Assembly: GCF_003751265.1 (NCBI RefSeq)
Contig: NZ_RJKN01000005.1
Span: forward strand, 124,001 to 188,000
DNA: 64,000 bases
Reading direction: 5' to 3'
DNA from: Pseudokineococcus lusitanus
GTDB lineage: Bacteria; Actinomycetota; Actinomycetes; Actinomycetales; Quadrisphaeraceae
The position numbers and the translations under genes were made by a program. Numbering within the stretch: the stretch's first letter is position 1; the number at the start of each line of letters is the position of its first letter. Under the pieces are notes generated by a model that ran no database searches, had not been told where the DNA came from, and saw only the letters and a program-made list of their open reading frames with translations. Shown here piece by piece: positions 40,879-48,608 of this stretch.

Positions 40879-43800
40879 GTGACCACGACTGTCCCGCCGG
40901 GCGCCACCGCGCCCGGCCCGCGCGGGCCCTCGGCCCGCTCATCACGGCCCTCCGGCCGCGCGGCCCGTGCCTGCGCGATCGGCGCGGCCGCCGCCACCGC
41001 GGTGGCCCTCATGGGGGCGCCCGCCGCCTCCGCCGTCCCCGCCGCCGCCGACGGCCCGCAGGCCGGGGCGGCGGCGACCGACCGGGGCCCCAGCGGCAAG
41101 CGCCCCACCTTCGAGCGTCCCGGCCGGGACGCCTGGAAGGCCGCGCAGCCCGCGGTGCCGCCGACCACCCCGCCCGCCGAGCCGCCGGCCCCGGCCGAGG
41201 ACGTGTCCGTCCTCGTCTTCACCGAGACGGCCGGCTTCCGCCACTCGTCCATCGAGACGGGCGTGGCCGCGGTCGAGGCGATGGGGGCCGAGCACGGCTT
41301 CTCCGTCGACTGGGCCGACGACTCCGAGGGCGTCTTCACCGCCGAGAACCTCGCCGGCTACGACACCGTCGTCTGGCTCTCCACGACCGGCGACGTCCTC
41401 GACGAGGCCGAGCAGGAGGCCTTCGAGGACTACGTCCGGGCGGGCGGCGGCTACGCCGGCATCTACGCGGCCTCGGACACCGAGTACGAGTGGCCCTGGT
41501 ACGGCGAGCTGGTCGGCGCCTACTTCGCCTCCCACCCGCAGGTGCAGAGCGCCGTCGTCGAGGTGGAGGACGCCGACCACCCGTCCACGGCGCACCTGCC
41601 GGAGCGCTGGGAGCGCACGGACGAGTGGTACTCGTTCCGGGACAACCCGCGCGGGGACGTGCACGTCCTCGCGTCGCTCGACGAGAGCACCTACGACACG
41701 GGCAGCGGCGCGATGGGCGACCACCCCATCGCCTGGTGCCACGAGCACGACGGCGGCCGCGCCTGGTACACGGGCCTCGGCCACACCGAGGAATCGTGGG
41801 CCGAGCCGGAGATGCTCGAGCACGTCCTCGGCGGGATCCTCTCGACCGCCGGTGCGGCGGAGCACGACTGCGTCCACGACGGCCACGACGACGGCGACCA
41901 CGGCGACCACGACCCGGCGCCCGACGCGCCCGCGGCCGAGGACTTCCAGCAGGTCACGCTGGCCCGGGGCGCGAGCTCGGTCGGCGAGCCGATGGGCCTC
42001 GCGGTCCTGGACGACCGCTCGGTGCTCCACTCCTCGCGCGACGGCCGCATCTGGCGGACGACTCCGGACGCGCTGAACAGCGTGGTCGCGCAGGTCCCGG
42101 TCTACGACTTCTCCGAGGACGGGCTGCAGGGCATCGCCGTCGACCCGGACTTCGAGGAGAACCGGTGGGTGTACCTGTACTACTCGCCCGTCCTCGACAC
42201 GCCGGCCGGCGAGGCACCCACGACGGGCACGCCCGAGGACTTCGCCCCCTTCGAGGGCTACAACCTCCTCTCGCGCTTCCAGCTCGGCGAGGACTTCGTC
42301 CTCGACCTGGCCAGCGAGCAGGAGATCCTCCGCGTCCCGTCGTCGCGCGGCATCTGCTGCCACGTCGGCGGCGAGATCGACTTCGACGCGGACGGCAACC
42401 TCTACCTGTCGACCGGTGACGACACCAACCCCTTCGCCTCCGACGCGTACGCGCCGATCGACGTGCGGCCGGACCGCAACCCCGCCTTCGACGCCCAGCG
42501 CACGTCGGCCAACACCAACGACCTGCGGGGCAAGCTCCTGCGCATCACGGTCCAGGAGGACGGCTCCTACACGGTGCCCGAGGGCAACCTCTTCGCCGAG
42601 GGCACCGACCTGACGCGGCCGGAGATCTACGCGATGGGGCTGCGGAACCCGTTCCGCTTCTCCGTGGACCGCCGCACCGGCGACGTCCACCTGGGCGACT
42701 ACGGCCCGGACGCACCCGTCGCCGACCCGGCGCGCGGGCCCCGGAGCACGGTGGAGTTCGAGATCATCACCGGGCCGGCCAACCTCGGCTGGCCGTACTG
42801 TATCGGGCAGAACGTGCCCTTCGTCGAGTACGACTTCGCGACGGGGGAGTCCGGCGAGCCCTTCGACTGCGACGCGCCGGTCAACACGAGCCCGAACAAC
42901 ACGGGCCTCACCGAGCTCCCGCCCGCCAAGCCGGCGTGGCTGGACTACAGCGGCAGCGAGAAGCCGGAGCTGGGCGCGGGCGGCGAGTCGCCGATGGGCG
43001 CCGTCGTCTACGACTACGACGAGGCCCTCGAGTCGCCCACCAAGTGGCCCGAGTACTTCGACGGCGTCCCGCTGCTCTACGAGTGGGACCGCGGGTGGAT
43101 CCGCGAGGGCCGCCGGGCCGAGGACGGCTCCTTCGCCGAGATCCGGGACACGCTGTCCTTCCTCGAGCTGCGGCGCCCCATGAACGTCGAGTTCGGGCCC
43201 GACGGGTCGCTGTACGTCCTCGACTACGGGGGCAGCTACTTCGGCGGCGCGCCCGACTCCGCGCTCTACCGCGTGGACCACACGCAGGGCGCCAACGTCC
43301 CGCAGGCCGTCGCCTCGGTGACGCCCTCGAGCGGCAGCACGCCGCTGGAGGTCCAGCTCGACGCCACCGGGACGACGCACCCGAACGGCCTCGAGATGAC
43401 GTACGAGTGGGACGTCGACAACGACGGCGAGACCGACCTCACCGGGCCCACCGGTTCCTGGACGTACGAGGAGTCCGGCCAGTACACGGTCCGCCTCGTC
43501 GTCACGGACTCCGAGGGCGCGCAGGGCGTCGCCACGGCCACCGTCACGGTGGGCAACACGGCACCGGAGGTCGAGCTGACCGTCCCGGTGGACGGCGGCT
43601 TCTTCGCCTTCGGCGACGAGGTGCCCTTCCGGGTCGACGTCAGCGACGCGGAGGACGGCACGGACGTCGACTGCTCGCGGGTGCGGGTGGACTACGTCCT
43701 CGGCCACGACAGCCACGGCCACCCGCTCTCGTCGACGACCGGCTGCGAGGGCGTCATCGCGACGCCCGGCGACGGCGGTCACGGCGTGGACGCCAACATC

Positions 43801-45402
43801 TTCGGCGTCATCAACGCCACGTACACCGACGAGGGCGCCGAGGGCCTGCCGGAGCTCACCGGCTCGGACCAGGTGGTCCTCAACACGAAGGTCAAGCAGG
43901 TCCGGTACTTCGCGGACAGCGAGGGCGTGGAGCTCGTCACGGCGCCGGGCGCCGTGAGCGGCACGCAGGTCGCCGGCATCGAGGACGGCGACTGGGTCAT
44001 GTTCGACCCGGTCAACTTCCTCGGCGTGGACGACATCTCCCTGCGCTACGCCTCCGGCGGCGCCGGCGGGACGGTCGAGGTGCGCAGCGGCGCCGTCGAC
44101 GGCGAGCTCGTCGCGACGATGCAGCTCGCGCCCACGGGCGGCGACGACCAGTACGCCACGAGCCCTGCCGCCGAGGTCACCGACCCCGGCGTCAGCGGCC
44201 CCGTCTACCTCGTCTTCCGGGGCGAGGGCGACGAGGAGCTCTTCCAGGTCGACCAGATGACGGTCACCGGCCCGGGCGTGCTCCTCGGCGACGAGGACGC
44301 GGGGGAGGGCGTCGTCCCGACGACGACGGCCACGACCGACCCGGCGGCGCCGGACGGGCTCGAGGGCTGGTTCACCACCGTGCCCTCGGTGACGCTCGCC
44401 GTCGACGGCGACGCCGAGGACGCCGGTGACGTGCGGGTCGAGTACCGCGTCGACGACGGCGAGTGGGCCACGTACACCGAGCCCTTCGCGGTGCCCGGTG
44501 ACGGCACCCGGCTCGTCACGCACCGCGCCGTCTCCGTCGACGGCGCCGTGGGCGAGGAGCAGGAGCTGCTCTTCTCGCTCGACACGACGCCGCCGACCAC
44601 GGCCCTCGAGGTCCGGGACGGCGAGGTCGGCGCCGGGGGCGCGGTCGTCGTGCTCACCGCGGAGGACGCCACCTCCGGCGTCGCGGGCACCGAGTACTCG
44701 CTCGACGGCGGGGACTGGCAGCCGTACACCGGCCCGGTGGCACTCACGGGCGCCGGCGAGCGGACGGTGCTCTACCGCTCGACGGACGTGGCCGGCAACG
44801 TCGAGGCCGACCAGGCCGCGACGGTCGTCGTCGACCCGGCGGCGCCCACGCTGCTCGTCGACGGCATCGCCGACGGCGTCGTCTACGGCACCTCGACCGA
44901 CGTGCTCGTCTCCTGGGTCGCGTCGGGCGAGGACGGCGAGGACGTCGAGGTGACCGCCACGCTCGACGGCGCGCCGGTCCGGGACGGGGAGCTCGTGGCC
45001 CTGCACCGGCTCGACCTCGGGCTGCACGAGCTGCGGGTCGAGGCGGTGGGCTCCTCGGGGGGCACCGCCACCCAGGTGGTCTCCTTCGCCACGACGACGT
45101 CCATGCGGGACGTCGGCGCGCTGCTGGACCGCTTCCGCGCCACGAACCGGCTGTCGCTGACGGCGTACTCGCAGCTGTCGACGACCCTCGTCGACGCCCG
45201 GGTGGCCGAGGCCACCGCCGACGACGCGGGCGCCGTGCGGGCGCTCGGCGAGCTGACGGCCCTCGTCGAGGACGCCCGGCTCGTCCCCTCGGCGGACGTG
45301 CGGCGCGTGCTGCTCCGCGACGTCGCGGCGGTCAGCGCCGCGATCGAGGGCGTCGGGTCGCTGCAGGCCGCGGTCAACGCCACCGCGGCCGTGACCGGCT
45401 GA
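40879..45402 (+). CDS. Secreted multidomain protein: ThuA, sugar dehydrogenase, PKD, CBM6-like, Ig-like
   Basis: The 1507-residue protein has a signal peptide ending near GAPAASAVPAA (about residue 52). Domains in order: ThuA-like (about 105-340, VLVFTETAGFRHSSIETG); a six-bladed glucose/sorbosone-dehydrogenase-like propeller (about 355-800, GEIDFDADGNLYLSTGDDTN, MGLRNPFRFSVD, GPANLGWPYC); a PKD domain (about 812-893); a CBM6-like region (about 1005-1135); two Ig-like OmpL47-type repeats (EYRVDDGEWATYTEPF and EYSLDGGDWQPYTGPV); and a helical FIVAR-like C-terminus. It probably binds and oxidises or processes a carbohydrate outside the cell. GTG 40879 has AAGGAG upstream. It is divergent from a ROK repressor. 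Confidence 0.92.
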   Translation: MTTTVPPGATAPGPRGPSARSSRPSGRAARACAIGAAAATAVALMGAPAASAVPAAADGPQAGAAATDRGPSGKRPTFERPGRDAWKAAQPAVPPTTPPAEPPAPAEDVSVLVFTETAGFRHSSIETGVAAVEAMGAEHGFSVDWADDSEGVFTAENLAGYDTVVWLSTTGDVLDEAEQEAFEDYVRAGGGYAGIYAASDTEYEWPWYGELVGAYFASHPQVQSAVVEVEDADHPSTAHLPERWERTDEWYSFRDNPRGDVHVLASLDESTYDTGSGAMGDHPIAWCHEHDGGRAWYTGLGHTEESWAEPEMLEHVLGGILSTAGAAEHDCVHDGHDDGDHGDHDPAPDAPAAEDFQQVTLARGASSVGEPMGLAVLDDRSVLHSSRDGRIWRTTPDALNSVVAQVPVYDFSEDGLQGIAVDPDFEENRWVYLYYSPVLDTPAGEAPTTGTPEDFAPFEGYNLLSRFQLGEDFVLDLASEQEILRVPSSRGICCHVGGEIDFDADGNLYLSTGDDTNPFASDAYAPIDVRPDRNPAFDAQRTSANTNDLRGKLLRITVQEDGSYTVPEGNLFAEGTDLTRPEIYAMGLRNPFRFSVDRRTGDVHLGDYGPDAPVADPARGPRSTVEFEIITGPANLGWPYCIGQNVPFVEYDFATGESGEPFDCDAPVNTSPNNTGLTELPPAKPAWLDYSGSEKPELGAGGESPMGAVVYDYDEALESPTKWPEYFDGVPLLYEWDRGWIREGRRAEDGSFAEIRDTLSFLELRRPMNVEFGPDGSLYVLDYGGSYFGGAPDSALYRVDHTQGANVPQAVASVTPSSGSTPLEVQLDATGTTHPNGLEMTYEWDVDNDGETDLTGPTGSWTYEESGQYTVRLVVTDSEGAQGVATATVTVGNTAPEVELTVPVDGGFFAFGDEVPFRVDVSDAEDGTDVDCSRVRVDYVLGHDSHGHPLSSTTGCEGVIATPGDGGHGVDANIFGVINATYTDEGAEGLPELTGSDQVVLNTKVKQVRYFADSEGVELVTAPGAVSGTQVAGIEDGDWVMFDPVNFLGVDDISLRYASGGAGGTVEVRSGAVDGELVATMQLAPTGGDDQYATSPAAEVTDPGVSGPVYLVFRGEGDEELFQVDQMTVTGPGVLLGDEDAGEGVVPTTTATTDPAAPDGLEGWFTTVPSVTLAVDGDAEDAGDVRVEYRVDDGEWATYTEPFAVPGDGTRLVTHRAVSVDGAVGEEQELLFSLDTTPPTTALEVRDGEVGAGGAVVVLTAEDATSGVAGTEYSLDGGDWQPYTGPVALTGAGERTVLYRSTDVAGNVEADQAATVVVDPAAPTLLVDGIADGVVYGTSTDVLVSWVASGEDGEDVEVTATLDGAPVRDGELVALHRLDLGLHELRVEAVGSSGGTATQVVSFATTTSMRDVGALLDRFRATNRLSLTAYSQLSTTLVDARVAEATADDAGAVRALGELTALVEDARLVPSADVRRVLLRDVAAVSAAIEGVGSLQAAVNATAAVTG

Positions 45403-45474
45403 GGCCGGTCGCGGTGACCTGACCCGCGGCCGGGGGACGGTGGTCCGGACCGACCGCCGTCCCCGGCCCGGGGG

Positions 45475-45529
45475 ACGACGACGGCCCGCCGTCCGGGGGA
45501 GCTCCCTCCGGACGGCGGGCCGTCGTCGT
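45475..45529. terminator. Bidirectional terminator hairpin
   Basis: Twenty-two-bp perfect arms (45475-45496 with 45508-45529) lie between the convergent secreted-protein and XPB helicase genes. Confidence 0.85.
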
Positions 45530-45545
45530 GCGCCGGGGCGACCGC

Positions 45546-47210
45546 TCAGGCGCCGTCGGGCTCCAGGCTGCCGGCGAGGACGTCGTCGCCGTCGAGGATC
45601 CGGTAGGCGTAGCCCTGCTCGGCGAGGAAGCGCTGCCGGTGGGCGGCGAAGTCCTGGTCGAGCGTGTCGCGCGAGACCACCGTGTAGAAGCGGGCGGTGC
45701 GCCCGTCGCCCTTGGGGCGCAGCAGCCGGCCGAGGCGCTGGGCCTCCTCCTGGCGCGACCCGAAGGACCCGCTCACCTGGACGGCGACGCTCGCCTCCGG
45801 CAGGTCGATGGAGAAGTTGGCGACCTTGGACACGACGAGCACCGAGATGGCGCCCTCGCGGAACGCCTGGAAGAGGCGCTGCCGCTCCTTGACCGGCGTC
45901 TCGCCCTTGATGACGGGCGCGTCGAGACGGGCGGCCAGGTCGTCGAGCTGGTCGATGTACTGGCCGATGACGAGGACCTGCTCGCCCTTGCTGGCCTCCA
46001 CGATGCGCTGCACGACACGGGACTTGGACTCCGTGGTCGCGCAGAGCCGGTAGCGCTCGTCGGGCTCGGCGGTGGCGTAGACCAGACGCTCGCTGTCGGG
46101 CAGCGTCACGCGCACCTCGACGCAGTCGGCCGGGGCGATGTAGCCCTGCGCCTCGATGTCCTTCCACGGCGCGTCGAACCGCTTGGGGCCGATGAGCGAG
46201 AAGACCTCGCCCTCGCGGCCGTCCTCGCGGACGAGCGTCGCGGTCAGCCCCAGCCGGCGGCGGGCCTGGAGGTCCGCCGTCATGCGGAAGATCGGTGCGG
46301 GCAGGAGGTGGACCTCGTCGTAGACGACGAGGCCCCAGTCGCGGGCGTCGAGGAGCTCCAGGTGCGGGTAGACGCCCTTCCGGCGCGTCGTCAGGACCTG
46401 GTAGGTCGCGATGGTGACCGGGCGCACCTCCTTGCGGGTGCCCGAGTACTCGCCGATCTCGTCCTCGGTGAGCGTCGTCCGGCGCAGCAGCTCGTCCTTC
46501 CACTGCCGCGCGGACACGGTGTTCGTCACGAGGATGAGCGTCGTGGCGCGGGCCTTGGCCATCGCGCCCGCACCGACGAGCGTCTTGCCGGCGCCGCAGG
46601 GCAGCACGACGACGCCGGAGCCGCCGTCCCAGAAGCCGTCGACGGCCTGCTGCTGGTAGGGGCGCAGGTCCCAGCCGTCGGTGTCGAGGTCGATGGGGTG
46701 GGCCTCGCCGTCGACGTAGCCCGCGAGGTCCTCGGCCGGCCAGCCCAGCTTGAGCAGGGCCTGCTTGAGGTTGCCGCGCTCGCTGGGGTGGACGAGGACG
46801 GTGCTCTCGTCGACGCGGGCGCCGACGAGGGGCGCGACCTTCTTGCTCCGCAGCACCTCCTCGAGGACGGGCACGTCGAGCGCGTGGAGGACGAGGCCCT
46901 GCCCGGGCGCGTCGACGAGCTGGAGGCGGCCGTAGCGGTCCATCGTCTCGGCGACGTCGACGAGCAGCGCGTGCGGCACGGGGTACCGGGAGTGCTCGAG
47001 GAGCACGTCGACGACCTGCTCGGCGTCGTGCCCGGCGGCGCGCGCGTTCCACAGGCCGAGCGGGGTGAGCCGGTAGGTGTGGACGTGCTCGGGGGCGCGC
47101 TCGAGCTCGGCGAAGGGCGCGATGGCCTTGCGGCAGGCCGGGGCCGCGGGGTGGTCGATCTCCAGCAGCAGGGTCTTGTCGCTCTGGACGATGAGGGGGC
47201 CGTCGCTCAC
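45546..47210 (-). CDS. DNA repair helicase XPB (bacterial ERCC3)
   Basis: The 554-residue protein has an N-terminal XPB/Ssl2-type domain (about 15-135), then a superfamily 2 helicase core: Walker A PCGAGKTLVG at about 208, DEVH in VVYDEVHLLPAP at about 295, motif III LGLTATLVREDG, and motif VI EEAQRLGRLLRPKG. Bacterial XPB unwinds DNA 3' to 5' and is linked to repair. GTG start with AAGGA 5 nt before it. In mycobacteria ercc3 (Rv0861c) lies beside a helicase-associated gene (Rv0862c); the equivalent here is at 48609-51098, separated by two small envelope genes. Confidence 0.96.
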   Translation of the reverse strand: MSDGPLIVQSDKTLLLEIDHPAAPACRKAIAPFAELERAPEHVHTYRLTPLGLWNARAAGHDAEQVVDVLLEHSRYPVPHALLVDVAETMDRYGRLQLVDAPGQGLVLHALDVPVLEEVLRSKKVAPLVGARVDESTVLVHPSERGNLKQALLKLGWPAEDLAGYVDGEAHPIDLDTDGWDLRPYQQQAVDGFWDGGSGVVVLPCGAGKTLVGAGAMAKARATTLILVTNTVSARQWKDELLRRTTLTEDEIGEYSGTRKEVRPVTIATYQVLTTRRKGVYPHLELLDARDWGLVVYDEVHLLPAPIFRMTADLQARRRLGLTATLVREDGREGEVFSLIGPKRFDAPWKDIEAQGYIAPADCVEVRVTLPDSERLVYATAEPDERYRLCATTESKSRVVQRIVEASKGEQVLVIGQYIDQLDDLAARLDAPVIKGETPVKERQRLFQAFREGAISVLVVSKVANFSIDLPEASVAVQVSGSFGSRQEEAQRLGRLLRPKGDGRTARFYTVVSRDTLDQDFAAHRQRFLAEQGYAYRILDGDDVLAGSLEPDGA

Positions 47211-47295
47211 AGGGGTCCTTCCGTCGGCGGTGCACCGGGTGCAACCGGCCCGCGGGCCCCGGGCTTCCCGTCGCCGGCCGCTCCCCGCCGCGGCG

Positions 47296-47964
47296 TCAGG
47301 GGAGGACGGCGTACGAGCCGGCGGTCGTGCCGGCGACGAGCACGACGACGAGGAGCACGAGGAGCAGGAGGCAGGCGGCCAGGACGCCGCCGAGCACCCA
47401 CCAGCCGATCCGCGTCAGCTCGACCGCGCGCTGCGGGTCGGTCCGCACCCGCGCCGCGGCCACCGCGGCGATGATCAGCGCGGGGATGCCGGCCACGGCG
47501 AGGACACCGCTGAGGAAGCAGACCGCCGAGACGACGAGCAGGACGATGGTCGACGTCGGGGTGCGCGGGGTCTCCCCGGCGAGGTCGACCCCGCCGTCGT
47601 AGCGGCCGGGGCCCCACGCGGGCGGGCCGCCCTGCCCGGGCGGCGGGCCGTACGCGGGAGGGCCGTAGGACGGCGGGCCGTAGGTGGGGGGAGGGCCGGA
47701 GGGGGCCGGGGCGTCGTGACCGCCGTAGCGCGGCGCCTCCCCGGGGCCGGCCGGGGGCGCACCGCCCGGCCACGGCGCGGGCCAGCCGGGCGCCGACGAC
47801 GCCGGCGGGGCGGGGGGCCCGTAGGGGTAGTCGGGCCGGCCGGCCGGCGAGGAGCCGCCGGCCGTCGGGCGCGGCGCGTCCCCGGGGCGTCCGTCCCCCG
47901 CGGGCCAGCCCTGCGGCTCGCCGTCGCGTCGGTCCCGCCCCTGCTCGTCGCCCGTGCTGCTCAT
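47296..47964 (-). CDS. DUF4190-like membrane protein with Tyr-Gly-Pro-Pro repeats
   Basis: The 222-residue protein has a disordered N-terminal half rich in Pro, Gly and Ala with repeated YGPP units (TYGPPSYGPPAYGPP), then two transmembrane helices (about 140-165 and 188-212) joined by a basic loop with ARVRTDPQRAVELTRIGWW, the pattern seen in DUF4190 proteins. No known function; such proteins are common at actinobacterial membranes. The ATG at 47964 is preceded 8 nt upstream by TAACGT, a likely leaderless -10. Confidence 0.78.
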   Translation of the reverse strand: MSSTGDEQGRDRRDGEPQGWPAGDGRPGDAPRPTAGGSSPAGRPDYPYGPPAPPASSAPGWPAPWPGGAPPAGPGEAPRYGGHDAPAPSGPPPTYGPPSYGPPAYGPPPGQGGPPAWGPGRYDGGVDLAGETPRTPTSTIVLLVVSAVCFLSGVLAVAGIPALIIAAVAAARVRTDPQRAVELTRIGWWVLGGVLAACLLLLVLLVVVLVAGTTAGSYAVLP

Positions 47965-47972
47965 GCCGTCGG

Positions 47973-47978
47973 ACGTTA
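47973..47978 (-). promoter_or_regulatory. -10 box near the start of the DUF4190-like gene
   Basis: TAACGT on the minus strand lies 8 nt before the ATG at 47964. Confidence 0.4.
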
Positions 47979-48043
47979 CCGGCGTCGCGCGCGGCGGGCG
48001 CGGCCCGCGGTGGCCGCGCGACGTCCGGGTGGCCGGTGGGCGC

Positions 48044-48502
48044 TCAGCCCAGCTGTTCGCAGACGGAGACCGTCCGGCCGGAGCCGACGATGTCCCCGAC
48101 GAGCCTGCCGTCCGCGTCGCGCAGCGCCTCGGACCGGCCGGCGTAGAAGGTGACGCCCGTCGCGCTCGTCGCGATCAGGACCCTGCCCGTCGAGATGGTC
48201 CGTGTGCCGCCGTCCGGCAGCAGCGTGTCCCGGAAGGTGCCGCCCAGGCGCAGCGTCGTCCTGGCGCCGTCGTCCACGTTGGTGAGGGTGACCTTCTCGT
48301 CGGACGAGGTGGTGACGGTCGTCGCCCCCCGCTCCACGACCTTGACCTTGCTGGTCGACTCGACCAGCAAGGGGAAGTCGCAGTACCGGCCTGCCGGGAA
48401 GGTGACGGTGTAGTCGGAAGGCTCCGGCGGCGCGGCGGCGGCCGGGGCGGCCGGCAGGGAGGCAGCGACGAGGGCGAGGGCGAGGACGGCAGGACGGCGC
48501 AT
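48044..48502 (-). CDS. Secreted protein of unknown function
   Basis: The 152-residue product has a signal peptide (MRRPAVLALALVAASLPAAPAAAA) with a likely cut after AAA at about residue 24. The mature part is a beta-rich domain of about 125 residues with two cysteines (RYCDFPLL and VSVCEQLG) that probably form one disulfide. The ATG at 48502 has GGAGG 5 nt upstream; the ATG 12 bp earlier would contain that site within the coding frame and is less likely. No family is recognised. Confidence 0.75.
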   Translation of the reverse strand: MRRPAVLALALVAASLPAAPAAAAPPEPSDYTVTFPAGRYCDFPLLVESTSKVKVVERGATTVTTSSDEKVTLTNVDDGARTTLRLGGTFRDTLLPDGGTRTISTGRVLIATSATGVTFYAGRSEALRDADGRLVGDIVGSGRTVSVCEQLG

Positions 48503-48608
48503 CAGGACCTCCACGGCGAGGAACGGCGGGGCGGTGCGTCCCGTCGCTGCCGACGGTAGGAGTGCTCGCGCCCCTCCGTCCCGGTTTCAGAGGAGACGCC
48601 CGGTCTCC

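Noticed and set aside
40942-47244. A 2100-codon minus-strand ORF under the ThuA/dehydrogenase and XPB genes
   Set aside because: Low-complexity antisense frame typical of high-GC DNA; both overlapping genes have clear domains.
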